From the NCBI RefSeq assembly GCF_039631355.1, contig NZ_JBDIVF010000002.1, positions 1 to 64,000 on the forward strand: DNA of 64,000 nt. The letters run 5' to 3'. Position numbers and translations under genes: made by a program. The notes below the pieces were generated by a model, which searched no databases, was not told the origin of the DNA, and worked only from the letters and a program-made list of their open reading frames with translations. The DNA is from Uliginosibacterium paludis. GTDB lineage: Bacteria; Pseudomonadota; Gammaproteobacteria; Burkholderiales; Rhodocyclaceae. Shown here in pieces: positions 35,013-44,202 of the stretch. The number at the start of each line of letters is the position of its first letter. Positions within the stretch are counted from its first letter, which is position 1.

Positions 35013-36635
35013 ATGAAAACAACCATCGCCTTCAGACTCACGCTGATCATCGTGCTGTCAGCCATCATTGCCCTGACCGTTGGCCTGGTCGGCATGTCCG
35101 CAACCAACACCGTGGCCGACGCCATGCGTCAGGCCCAGACACAGACCGTGCCGCAGGTCAATTCCCTGCACCGCATCATCGGCCAGTCGCTGCGCGTGCG
35201 CATCCACATGATCAACCATTCGAACGCCAAGACGACGGAAGAAATGGACAAGATCGAGAAGGCTGCGGAGAAGAGCATGAAGGTGCTCTGGGAAGAGGTC
35301 GAGAACTACGACAAGCTCGCCACCGACCCCAAGGATCGCGAGCTGCTTGAAGCGGACAAGGCCTCGATCAAGACCTTCGAAGCCACCATCGCGCCGGCCG
35401 TGAAGCAGAGCCGCCTGAACATTCCGGACGACCCCGAAACCGCCAAGCTGGTGAGTGCCGTGATCAAGACCTCGGCAGATCTGGGTCGCCTGCTCAACGA
35501 CCACTACGATTACCTCACGAAAAGCATCGACGCCAGTCGCGAGGCCGCGGAAGCCCAGGCCAGCCGTGGCCGCATCATTTCCTGGACCGTCATCGGCGTG
35601 GGCATCGCGCTGATCGCGGCCTTCGGCGGCATGCTGCTGGTGCAGATCCGCAAGACCCTTGCCGGCGTTCAGAGCGCCGTGGCCCGCATCGAGAGCGAGC
35701 AGGACTTCCGCATCCGCGTCCCCGCCAAGGGTGCTGACGAGCTGAGCCACATGGGCCGCAGCCTCAACCGCCTGATCGAAACCATGCAGAACAACCTGCG
35801 CCAGCTCGGCGACAGCGCCAGCCAGGTCGCGCTGAAGTCCCGCCACATGGCCGAAACAGCCCATGAAGTCGCCACCGCCTCCGGCCAGCAGAGCGAATCC
35901 GCCTCCGGCATGGCTGCTGCGATCGAAGAGATGACCGTCAGCATCACCCATATCGGCGACCGCGCCTCCGAAGCCAACCAGCTCTCGCAGAACTCCGGCC
36001 AGCTTGCCCGCGACGGCGGCCTGATCATCGGCGAGACCGTGCGTGACATCAACGAGATCGCCGCCACCGTCCACTCGACCAGTACCCGCATTCATGAAGT
36101 CGAAGCCGAGAGCGACAAGATTTCCTCGGTGGTGGCCGTGATCCGCGAAGTGGCCGACCAGACCAACCTGCTCGCCCTCAACGCCGCCATTGAAGCCGCC
36201 CGCGCCGGCGAACAGGGCCGCGGTTTTGCCGTGGTGGCCGATGAAGTGCGCAAGCTCGCCGAACGCACCGCCAACTCCACCCGCGAGATCTCCACCATCA
36301 TCGAAGGCGTCCGCAACGGCGCCAAGGAAGCCGTGCGCAGCATGGACGTGGCCGTCAATCGCGTGAGCGAAGGCGTGGGCCGTGCCGAAGGTGCGAGCCA
36401 GGCCATCAGCCAGATCAGTGACACCAGCCAGCAGGCTGTCGCGATGGTGAGCGACATCACCGACGCCATCCGCGAGCAGAGTGCCGCCAGCACCAGCATC
36501 GCCCAGCAGGTCGAGCGCATCGCCCAGATGGCCGAAGTCAGCACGGGTGCAGCCAACGGCAGCGCCGCCGCCGCGCGCGAGCTGGACGAACTCGCCGCCA
36601 CCATGCAGCGGATCGTGCAGACCTACAAACTCTGA
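35013..36635 (+). CDS. Methyl-accepting chemotaxis protein (tandem paralogue A)
   Basis: A 540-residue receptor of classical layout: TM1 about 9-31, a ~155-residue helical periplasmic domain (4HB-type; TVPQVNSLHRIIGQSLRVR), TM2 about 188-210, HAMP, and a signalling domain with the hairpin tip ADQTNLLALNAAIEAARAGE. It lacks a C-terminal CheR-binding pentapeptide (ends QTYKL). A terminator follows, so it is not co-transcribed with its twin at 36803, which has nearly the same signalling domain. Confidence 0.93.
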   Translation: MKTTIAFRLTLIIVLSAIIALTVGLVGMSATNTVADAMRQAQTQTVPQVNSLHRIIGQSLRVRIHMINHSNAKTTEEMDKIEKAAEKSMKVLWEEVENYDKLATDPKDRELLEADKASIKTFEATIAPAVKQSRLNIPDDPETAKLVSAVIKTSADLGRLLNDHYDYLTKSIDASREAAEAQASRGRIISWTVIGVGIALIAAFGGMLLVQIRKTLAGVQSAVARIESEQDFRIRVPAKGADELSHMGRSLNRLIETMQNNLRQLGDSASQVALKSRHMAETAHEVATASGQQSESASGMAAAIEEMTVSITHIGDRASEANQLSQNSGQLARDGGLIIGETVRDINEIAATVHSTSTRIHEVEAESDKISSVVAVIREVADQTNLLALNAAIEAARAGEQGRGFAVVADEVRKLAERTANSTREISTIIEGVRNGAKEAVRSMDVAVNRVSEGVGRAEGASQAISQISDTSQQAVAMVSDITDAIREQSAASTSIAQQVERIAQMAEVSTGAANGSAAAARELDELAATMQRIVQTYKL

Positions 36636-36663
36636 GTCCGGAAACGCTTCTTCTCACTCCCTC

Positions 36664-36692
36664 CGAGGGCCGCCACCGCGGCCCTTTTTTTT
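36664..36692 (+). terminator. Rho-independent terminator between the two MCP genes
   Basis: AGGGCCGC and GCGGCCCT pair across a CACC loop, followed by eight T residues. It separates the tandem MCP genes. Confidence 0.92.
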
Positions 36693-36802
36693 CGTCTCGC
36701 GCCCGGGCAGGCAGCAGGGTCAGGCCGTGCATTCCGTCCTCAAGTTCCGGCGCACGTAGTCGTTTACCCCTATACCAATCCCCAAAATGCCGGACCCCTG
36801 CC

Positions 36803-38419
36803 ATGAATCTCACGATTGCGCTCCGCCTCAAGCTCATCCTCGCCCTCTCGACCCTGATCACGCTGATCGTCGGCTTCACCGGCATGCTCAGCATCGACTC
36901 GATCTACGACTCGCTTGAAACCGCAGAGACCAAGACCGTCCCCAAGGTCAACGCCCTGCACCGCGTCACCGCCCAGACCCTGCGCATCCGCGTCCACATC
37001 CTCAACCACGCGCTGACCGACGACCCGGCGCAGATGGACAAGATCGAGAAGGCCATGACCCGCAGCATCGAAGTGCTCTGGGAGGAAGTCGGCAACTACG
37101 AAAAACTGGTCAACGACGACACCGACCGTGGCATGCTCGAGGCCGACAAGAAAGCGATCAAGGAATTCGAATCCGGCCTGCCCGCCGCCATCGCCGCCAA
37201 CCGCAGCGGCGACACCGACGCCTCGCGCGCCGCGATCGGCAAGGTCATCAAGGCCTCAGCCGACGTCGCCAAACTGCTCGATGAGCACTACAAGGCCCAG
37301 CAGGCCATCGTCGAGTCCGACCGTGCCGACGCTGCAGCCCGCGCCCACACCGCCAAGCTCATCACCTGGAGCGTCATCATTGTCGGCACCCTGCTGAGCC
37401 TGGCCGCAGGCTTCCTGCTCGGCCGCAACATCCGCGTCACCCTCGACCGCCTGCAATCCACCATCACCCGCATCGAGCGCGAACGCGATTTCCGCATCCG
37501 CGTGCCGGCCGCCGGCCGTGACGAACTGAGCCACATGGGCCGCAGCCTCAACAGCCTCATCGACACCATGCAGAAAAACCTCGGCCAGATCGGCGAGAGC
37601 GCCAGCCAAGTCGCGCAGAAGTCGCGCCACATGGCCAGCACCGCACATGAAGTCGCCATTGCCTCCGGCCAGCAGAGCGAGTCGGCCTCCGGTATGGCCG
37701 CTGCCGTCGAGCAGATGACCGTCAGCATCAGCCACATCGGCGACCGCGCCTCCGAAGCCAACCAGCTCTCGCAGGAATCCGGCCAGCTCGCCCGCAATGG
37801 CAGCAGCATCATCGGCGACACCGTACGCGACATCAACGACATCGCCGGCACCGTGCATGACGCCAGCGCCCGCATTCACGAAGTCGAAGCCGAGAGCGAC
37901 AAGATTTCTTCAGTGGTCGCCGTGATCCGCGAAGTTGCCGAGCAAACCAACCTGCTCGCCCTCAACGCCGCCATCGAAGCCGCCCGTGCCGGCGAACAGG
38001 GCCGCGGCTTTGCCGTGGTCGCCGACGAAGTGCGCAAGCTCGCCGAGCGCACCGCCAACTCTACCCGCGAAATCTCCAGCATCATCGACGGCGTGCGCAA
38101 CGGCGCCAAGGAAGCCGTGCGCAGCATGGAAGTAGCCGTCAGCCGCGTCACCGAGGGCGTCGCCCGCGCCAATGACGCCAGCATCGCCATCAACCGCATC
38201 GGCGACACCAGTCAGCAAGCCGTCGCGATGGTGAGCGACATCACCGACGCCATCCGCGAACAAAGTGCGGCCAGCACCAGCATCGCCCAGCAGGTCGAGC
38301 GCATCGCCCAGATGGCCGAAGTCAGCAACGGCGCCGCCACCGGCAGCGCCACCGCCGCCCGCGAACTCGACCAGCTCGCCGCCTCGATGCAGGAGATCGT
38401 GCAGACCTACAAGCTCTGA
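36803..38419 (+). CDS. Methyl-accepting chemotaxis protein (tandem paralogue B)
   Basis: A 538-residue receptor with the same layout as the gene upstream: TM1 about 9-31, helical periplasmic domain (TVPKVNALHRVTAQTLRIR), TM2 about 187-209, HAMP and signalling hairpin (AEQTNLLALNAAIEAARAGE). From about residue 260 on it is nearly the same as paralogue A, including TANSTREIS and the final EIVQTYKL. The periplasmic domains differ more, so ligand specificity may have split after duplication. It has its own terminator. Confidence 0.93.
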   Translation: MNLTIALRLKLILALSTLITLIVGFTGMLSIDSIYDSLETAETKTVPKVNALHRVTAQTLRIRVHILNHALTDDPAQMDKIEKAMTRSIEVLWEEVGNYEKLVNDDTDRGMLEADKKAIKEFESGLPAAIAANRSGDTDASRAAIGKVIKASADVAKLLDEHYKAQQAIVESDRADAAARAHTAKLITWSVIIVGTLLSLAAGFLLGRNIRVTLDRLQSTITRIERERDFRIRVPAAGRDELSHMGRSLNSLIDTMQKNLGQIGESASQVAQKSRHMASTAHEVAIASGQQSESASGMAAAVEQMTVSISHIGDRASEANQLSQESGQLARNGSSIIGDTVRDINDIAGTVHDASARIHEVEAESDKISSVVAVIREVAEQTNLLALNAAIEAARAGEQGRGFAVVADEVRKLAERTANSTREISSIIDGVRNGAKEAVRSMEVAVSRVTEGVARANDASIAINRIGDTSQQAVAMVSDITDAIREQSAASTSIAQQVERIAQMAEVSNGAATGSATAARELDQLAASMQEIVQTYKL

Positions 38420-38443
38420 CACAGACTGTCACGCCAAAGCACG

Positions 38444-38469
38444 ACGGGCCGCATCTGCGGCCCGTTTTT
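38444..38469 (+). terminator. Rho-independent terminator before the helicase cassette
   Basis: ACGGGCCGC pairs with GCGGCCCGT across ATCT, followed by TTTTTGTTTT. It insulates the downstream two-gene cassette from MCP read-through. Confidence 0.92.
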
Positions 38470-38522
38470 GTTTTCTGGCGAAGTGCGACAATTCTCCATC
38501 CACACCGGAGGCTCGCCTGCTT

Positions 38523-41500
38523 ATGTCGCGCTACTTACATGATGGCTTATACGATCAACTGATCACTGAGTCTCTTCACGAGGCGCTCGCGACACAAGCA
38601 GCCCAGATTCAAAAAGCATCGCTCCCCACCGAGTTTGCGGCAGAGCGCATTGCGGAAGAACTGTGCAAGCAGATCGCGCGACTTCTTTCCGAACTGCCCG
38701 GTGATGACGTGACCCGTCTCACGCAGCAACTTGCGCTAGCCAATGGGCTACTCGCCCATTTGCGCCAACAGGTCCCTCCAGATCAAAGTGACGACCTCAT
38801 TGAATCCATCGCAGATCCTGCACGCATCCTTCAAGGCATCAGTCGACGGGGCCAAGCACAGAAAACGCCGGAAATCGGCTTGGCCAAACCATGGCTATTT
38901 ACCGCGGGCAAAGGCACCCCATCTCTGCTGCAGGAGCTGCGCCATGAAATGGCTGCCTGCGATCAGATCGACATTCTGGTGAGCTTCATTACGAAGTCGG
39001 GTGTCCGAAAAATCGGCGACTTGCTCAAGTCAATCACCGCGGTAGGTGCCAACAACAAGCCACGCACCAAGCTTCGGGTCATCACCACGACCTACATCGG
39101 CGCAACCGAAGTGTCTGCGCTGGACGAATTGGCGCACCTAACAGGTTGCGAAGTCAGGGTCTCGCTCGACGGCCGTCGCACCCGGCTCCATGCAAAGGCC
39201 TGGATCTTCCATCGGAAAACAGGGTTTGGCTCTGCTTACGTAGGCAGTGCCAACCTGTCTGGGGCAGCCTTGATGGGAGGGCTGGAATGGACAGTGAAAT
39301 TCACGGAGCGGGGACAGGGGGAACTCTTCCAGCGTGCGATCGCGAATTTTGAAACGCTGTGGGCGGACGCAGAGTTTCAAGCGTACGACCCATGCAATCC
39401 ATCGCATGTCGCAGAGCTTGAGCAAGCCCTCAATCGAGAGCGCCGCGGCCCGGGGTGTAGCGCAGACAGCGTTCCCGTAATAGCCAATCAGAGCTTTTTC
39501 GACATCCAACCCAAGACCTATCAGCTTGAAATGCTGCAGCAGCTCTGCGCCGAGCGTGAGCACGGCAGGATGCGTAATCTCGTCGTCGCCGCCACGGGAA
39601 CAGGCAAAACGGTTGTGGCCGCCTTTGACTACCGCGAAAGCAGCAAGGCCAGCGGCGGCTTGCCACGGCTGCTATTCGTTGCCCACCGTCGCGAAATTTT
39701 GCAGCAGGCCCAGCGGGTTTATCGCGAGGTATTACGTGATCACTCTTTCGGCGAGCTGCTTTTCGACGGTGCTCAGCCCCAAAGCTATGATCATGTTTTC
39801 ACAACCATCGACAGCCTCAGCTCGCGCAAGCTACTTGATGAGTTTGGAGCCGATTACTGGCATACGGTTGTGATCGACGAATGCCACCGCATGGCCGCTG
39901 ATCGCTTTGATGCCTTTGCCAAGGCAGTTCACCCAAAGATACTGCTCGGCCTGACGGCGACGCCTGAACGCGCAGATGGCGAATCCATCCACCGGTATTT
40001 CGATTGCCGTGCGGATGGAAGTCCCTCTGTCGAACTACGCCTCTGGCATGCGCTCGAAATGCAATTACTCGCTCCGTTTGAGTACTACGGCTGCGACGAC
40101 AACACCGATTTTTCAGAAGTGCCCTGGGGCCAAGCCGGAGAGCGAGAAGCCATCAGCATTCACGTTGCGCACAATCTTGCGCGTGCTCGCTTGGTTATCA
40201 ATGAATGGCGCCGCTTGACCGGCAATCCACGGCGCAGCCGGGCAATCGCTTTTTGCGTTGACGTGAAACATGCGCGTTTCATGACGGAGCAATTCAACAA
40301 GGCCGGCATTCCCGCCGCCTGCATCGTCGGGGAAACAGACACACAGGAACGCCATGCCGCGCCTGGCAAGCTTGAGCGGGGCGAGCTCGCAGCGCTCGTC
40401 ACGGTAGACCTCTACAACGAAGGCGTGGATCTGCCTGCCGTCGACACGCTGCTACTGTTGAGGCCCACGCAGAGTCCCGTCGTTTTTCAGCAGCAACTTG
40501 GCCGCGGCTTGCGTTTGGCAGAGGGTAAAGACAGCTGCCTTGTGCTCGATTTCGTCGGTCAGCATCGCGCTGAGTTCCGCTTCGATCGCTTGTTCTCCGG
40601 CATTACCGGCCTCAGCAAGCGCGAACTGGTTGAGTCCGTTGAAAATGGCTTTGCCGCCCTGCCACCGGGCTGCCACATCCAACTCCAGCAACGAACACGC
40701 AATCAGGTCCTGAGCAATTTGCGATCTCTTCTGCAACACAACTGGCGCCGGCTCCGCAGTGAATTGCTCGCGTTCTGCGCCATCCGCGGACGCAACAAGG
40801 TCCGCTTGATCGAATTTTTGCATGAGCAATCGCTCGATGCCGCAGAGATCTACCGTGAATCGAACCCCAGCGGCTGGACGGCATTGCGCCGCTTTGCAGG
40901 CCTGCTCCAGTCCGCAGCTGGCCCCGAGGAAGACTATCTCACGCAACGCCTTGGCAGCCTGCTGCATGTGGATGACCCTGTTCAGATCGAGCTCTTGCGC
41001 GAAATTGGGCAAGGATGTCTTCGCTCTGTTACGCCAGAAATTGCCTTGCGCCTTCAAATGCTCGCCTATCAGGTGGACGGGCAAGCAAGCCGTGTCGGCT
41101 CCTACACGGATTTCTTGGCGCGCTTGGCTCGACACCCAGATGTTCTGCAGGAGTTGCACGAACTCGCCGAGTGGCTAGACGCACGAAGCACAGCCCGCAG
41201 CCAGCGAATTTCAGGCATTGATGCGCTGCCGCTCTGCCTGCATGCCAGCTATGGGATTCGCGAGATATTGACTGCTGCAGGCTACCTCACCACAGAGAAG
41301 CGGCCCCGATTCGGAGAAGGGCTACTTGTTCTGAAGGAGCTCAAAACAGAGTTGCTGTTTGTCACCCTCGACAAGCGAAACGGCTATCACGATGGCATCG
41401 CGTATCACGATTACGCCATCAGCGCCGATCGCTTTCACTGGCAGACTCAGAACCGCGCTGGCCCCGATACGCCGACAGGCCGGCGCTATCTGGAAAGTGC

Positions 41501-41681
41501 GGAAAACGGCTGGCGCTACCAACTGTTCGTGCGTGCTGACAAAGCATCGCCCTACATAGCCTGTGGTCCTGTCGTGCTTGAAGAAGCAAACGGCGATCGC
41601 CCAATGAACATTACATGGCGCCTGCTCACACCTTTACCCGCACGTCTGTTCCAAAAATTCTCCGTACTGAGATCCGCATGA
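38523..41681 (+). CDS. PLD nuclease-SF2 helicase-DUF3427 fusion, putative defence protein
   Basis: A 1052-residue multidomain protein. After a helical N-terminus (1-115) comes a phospholipase D-like HKD nuclease module: RLHAKAWIF (H223, K225) then GSANLSGAAL near 241. An SF2 helicase core follows, with Walker A ATGTGKT (K362), DECH at 452-455, LTATPER and the motif VI-like QLGRGLR near 656. The last ~330 residues resemble the DUF3427 region of similar proteins. Only one HKD half-site is seen, so the nuclease may dimerise. Codon use is visibly more AT-rich than in its neighbours, which indicates transfer. GGAGG precedes the ATG at 38523. The stop overlaps the next gene (ATGA). A DNA-defence role is inferred from domain content. 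Confidence 0.88.
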   Translation: MSRYLHDGLYDQLITESLHEALATQAAQIQKASLPTEFAAERIAEELCKQIARLLSELPGDDVTRLTQQLALANGLLAHLRQQVPPDQSDDLIESIADPARILQGISRRGQAQKTPEIGLAKPWLFTAGKGTPSLLQELRHEMAACDQIDILVSFITKSGVRKIGDLLKSITAVGANNKPRTKLRVITTTYIGATEVSALDELAHLTGCEVRVSLDGRRTRLHAKAWIFHRKTGFGSAYVGSANLSGAALMGGLEWTVKFTERGQGELFQRAIANFETLWADAEFQAYDPCNPSHVAELEQALNRERRGPGCSADSVPVIANQSFFDIQPKTYQLEMLQQLCAEREHGRMRNLVVAATGTGKTVVAAFDYRESSKASGGLPRLLFVAHRREILQQAQRVYREVLRDHSFGELLFDGAQPQSYDHVFTTIDSLSSRKLLDEFGADYWHTVVIDECHRMAADRFDAFAKAVHPKILLGLTATPERADGESIHRYFDCRADGSPSVELRLWHALEMQLLAPFEYYGCDDNTDFSEVPWGQAGEREAISIHVAHNLARARLVINEWRRLTGNPRRSRAIAFCVDVKHARFMTEQFNKAGIPAACIVGETDTQERHAAPGKLERGELAALVTVDLYNEGVDLPAVDTLLLLRPTQSPVVFQQQLGRGLRLAEGKDSCLVLDFVGQHRAEFRFDRLFSGITGLSKRELVESVENGFAALPPGCHIQLQQRTRNQVLSNLRSLLQHNWRRLRSELLAFCAIRGRNKVRLIEFLHEQSLDAAEIYRESNPSGWTALRRFAGLLQSAAGPEEDYLTQRLGSLLHVDDPVQIELLREIGQGCLRSVTPEIALRLQMLAYQVDGQASRVGSYTDFLARLARHPDVLQELHELAEWLDARSTARSQRISGIDALPLCLHASYGIREILTAAGYLTTEKRPRFGEGLLVLKELKTELLFVTLDKRNGYHDGIAYHDYAISADRFHWQTQNRAGPDTPTGRRYLESAENGWRYQLFVRADKASPYIACGPVVLEEANGDRPMNITWRLLTPLPARLFQKFSVLRSA

Positions 41682-42055
41682 GCGCTTCTGCCTACTCCGT
41701 TTTTGAATACATCTACCGCGACGCAGGCAACTTCAAAGCATGGGGTGAGTTGCTGCTGGAAGGCCGGCTGACGACCGAAGAAGTTGCTCGACTGACTGCG
41801 CGACTCGAACAAGGTGAGCTGTTCATCGCCGAGCAGATCGGCGTGCCCACGCTGTATCAGGAGCTTTGGCGGCAATGCCAGTGCGAACCTTCAGACGAAC
41901 TGGATCAGGTCTGGCATGAGTTCAGTGAGCTCCGAGTCGCCACTCAGGAGGATCGGGCTCGGCTAAAGCTATGGGGATCAGCAGTGAGGCTGCTGGCCCA
42001 GCTTGAACAGCTCGGTGCTTGGGATGTCACGCGCTCGCAGATCGCGAACGCCTAG
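41678..42055 (+). CDS. Small partner protein of the PLD-helicase
   Basis: A 125-residue acidic, cytoplasmic protein translationally coupled to the helicase by a 4-bp ATGA overlap. It starts VFEYIYRDAGNFKAWGELLL and includes GELFIAEQIGVPTLYQELW and DQVWHEFSELR. I recall small hypothetical proteins with this pattern (aromatic-rich start, FIAEQxGxPxLY) in scattered bacteria, but cannot give a function. Coupling and shared composition point to a subunit, inhibitor or antitoxin-like partner of the helicase. No catalytic motif is visible. Confidence 0.8.
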   Translation: MSASAYSVFEYIYRDAGNFKAWGELLLEGRLTTEEVARLTARLEQGELFIAEQIGVPTLYQELWRQCQCEPSDELDQVWHEFSELRVATQEDRARLKLWGSAVRLLAQLEQLGAWDVTRSQIANA

Positions 42056-42064
42056 CAGGCTAGG
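42051..42064. repeat. Perfect short palindrome at the end of the helicase cassette
   Basis: CCTAGCAGGCTAGG reads CCTAGC and GCTAGG around AG and includes the stop codon of the 125-residue gene. It may be the end of the cassette's transcript or a trace of its boundary. No matching copy was noticed at the left border. Confidence 0.5.
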
Positions 42065-42243
42065 GGAAGGATTTCATACGGAATCGCGAGGGCAATCACG
42101 ACCCCAGATAGTACGCCACCACAGGCGCCAATGCCGGCGGATGGCGGCTTCCGCTTCGCCAGCCCCCCTGCATCCGTCGCCCGACACCCCACTTCCCACT
42201 CTCAACGCCCTGCGCTCGCCAAGAGGCGTAGCATGACGCGGCC

Positions 42244-44172
42244 ATGCATGCGTTTCGGGTCGTGCGGGCTTTTCAGATGACGACACAGACTTCTTTCCGG
42301 CGGGCGGCGGATGCGCCGGCGCTGCCGACGGGGACGCTGGCTTTCGTGCTGCGCGCCCTACACGCTTTCCGCCGCCCTTATGCGGCGATGGTGCTCTTTG
42401 AAGCGCTGAGTTCGGGCTGCGCGATCCTGATGCCCTATGTGCTCTCGCGCATCATCCGCACGGTGACCGCCACGCCCGCGCCGGGCGCTTCGCAATGGGC
42501 GGCCTTGAGCGGGCCGCTGATGCTCTTCGTGGGGCTGGCAGTGGCGGAGGTGGTGCTGGGGCGGATCGTGGGGGCGATCCAGATCCGCACCGGGCCGCGT
42601 ATCCGGCAGGGTGTGGCGCGCGCGCTCTACCACTATCTGCAGCACCATTCGCACCGCTACATGAGCAACAACTTCGCGGGTGCGCTGGCGCACCGGATCA
42701 GCGAGACCTCGATGGGCACGCTGCAGTTGCTGTGGATCGCGGCAACCGAGTTCTGGCCGATCTTCATTTCGCTCTCGGTGGCCACGGTGCTGCTGTTTCG
42801 CGCACATGTGGAGCTGGGCCTGTTTTCGCTGGGCTGGTCTGTCGCTTTCATCGCCTGTGCCTTCTGGCTCGCACGCAGCTGCCAGCCCTATGCCTTCAAG
42901 GGGGCGGCGGCACGCAGCGAAACGACCGGCGTGATGGTGGACTCGATCACCAACAGTTTCAGCGTGCGGCTCTTCGCGCGGATGAAGCATGAGCGCGAGA
43001 ATCTGGATCAGCGCCTGGAAGCGGAATACCGCACGATCCGGGTCTCGTCAGAGTATGCCGAACGCATTCGCTGGTTCCAGTTCTCGGCAGCTGCCGCGCT
43101 GAAGGTGGGCATGCTGTGGTTCGCGCTGCGGCTGTGGAGCAGCGGACACATCGCGGTGGGCGACTTCGTGATGGCGGTGAGCCTCTCGCTGCTGCTGATC
43201 AATGAAGCGCGCAACCTGGCGCGCCGCCTGCTGGAGTTTTTCGACCATGCCGGCAATGTGGCGCACGGCGTGCGCACGCTGGTCTGCGAGCATGAGCTGG
43301 TCGATGCGCCGCAGGCGCAGGCCCGCGCGATCACGCAGGGGCACATCCGCTTTGAGGATGTGAGTTTCGGCTACACGCCGGGCAAGCCGGTGTTCGAGCA
43401 TCTGTCGGTCGATATCCCGGCGGGCCAGCGTGTGGGGCTGGTGGGGCTCTCGGGCTCGGGCAAGTCGAGCTTCGTGAGCCTGCTGCTGCGGCTCTATGAC
43501 GTACAGGCCGGCACGATCCGCATCGATGGCATGCCGATCACCGATCTCACGCAAGACGCGCTGCGCAGCCAGATCGGCCTGATCCCGCAAGACCCGAGCC
43601 TCTTCCATCGCTCGCTGCGCGAGAACATCCGCTACGGCCGGCCTGAGGCAGACGATGCCGACGTCATCGAAGCGGCCCGCAAGGCGCTGGCCGACGAATT
43701 CATCCAGGCGCTGCCGGAGGGCTATGAGGCCTTTGTGGGTGAACGCGGCGTGAAGCTCTCAGGCGGACAGCGCCAGCGCATCGCGATCGCGCGCGTGATC
43801 CTCAAGGATGCGCCGGTGCTGGTGCTGGATGAAGCGACCTCGGCCCTCGACTCGCTGACCGAGCAGGCGATCCAGCAGGCGCTGGACAAGGCGATGCGCG
43901 GCAAGACGGTGATCGTGGTGGCGCACCGGCTCTCGACCATCGCGCATCTGGACCGCATTCTGGTGTTCGATGCCGGTCGTATCGTGGAAGACGGCAGCCA
44001 TGCCGAACTGCTGGCGCGCCATGGCGCTTACTGGCGCTTGTGGAGCCGGCAGGCGGGCGGCTTCCTGCCGCAAGTCTCGGCCCCGCCTGACACCGCCCCA
44101 GCGGCAGAGGGCGAGTTGCCCGAACGCGAGCCGGAGCCGGAGGACGAGCCGCCGCCCCATCTGCCCGGCTGA
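42244..44172 (+). CDS. ABC exporter, fused permease and ATPase
   Basis: A 642-residue half-transporter (642 from the ATG at 42244, 631 from the ATG at 42277) that works as a homodimer in the inner membrane. Six TM segments span about residues 35-320. The ATPase has Walker A GLSGSGKSS (about 401), the Q-loop IGLIPQDPSLF, the signature LSGGQRQR and Walker B VLVLDEATSALD with the H-loop VAHRLS. The tail is Pro/Glu-rich. This resembles MsbA-like or toxin/lipid exporters; the substrate is unknown. Composition is normal for the genome, so it does not belong to the foreign cassette upstream. It converges on the transaminase gene. Confidence 0.92.
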   Translation: MHAFRVVRAFQMTTQTSFRRAADAPALPTGTLAFVLRALHAFRRPYAAMVLFEALSSGCAILMPYVLSRIIRTVTATPAPGASQWAALSGPLMLFVGLAVAEVVLGRIVGAIQIRTGPRIRQGVARALYHYLQHHSHRYMSNNFAGALAHRISETSMGTLQLLWIAATEFWPIFISLSVATVLLFRAHVELGLFSLGWSVAFIACAFWLARSCQPYAFKGAAARSETTGVMVDSITNSFSVRLFARMKHERENLDQRLEAEYRTIRVSSEYAERIRWFQFSAAAALKVGMLWFALRLWSSGHIAVGDFVMAVSLSLLLINEARNLARRLLEFFDHAGNVAHGVRTLVCEHELVDAPQAQARAITQGHIRFEDVSFGYTPGKPVFEHLSVDIPAGQRVGLVGLSGSGKSSFVSLLLRLYDVQAGTIRIDGMPITDLTQDALRSQIGLIPQDPSLFHRSLRENIRYGRPEADDADVIEAARKALADEFIQALPEGYEAFVGERGVKLSGGQRQRIAIARVILKDAPVLVLDEATSALDSLTEQAIQQALDKAMRGKTVIVVAHRLSTIAHLDRILVFDAGRIVEDGSHAELLARHGAYWRLWSRQAGGFLPQVSAPPDTAPAAEGELPEREPEPEDEPPPHLPG

Positions 44173-44202
44173 GCTCGCCGGCCGCTTTGCACGGGGCCGC
44201 GC

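Noticed and set aside
42244..44172. ABC exporter as part of the helicase defence cassette
   Set aside because: Composition matches the genome, a 188-bp gap separates it, and no link in function is visible.
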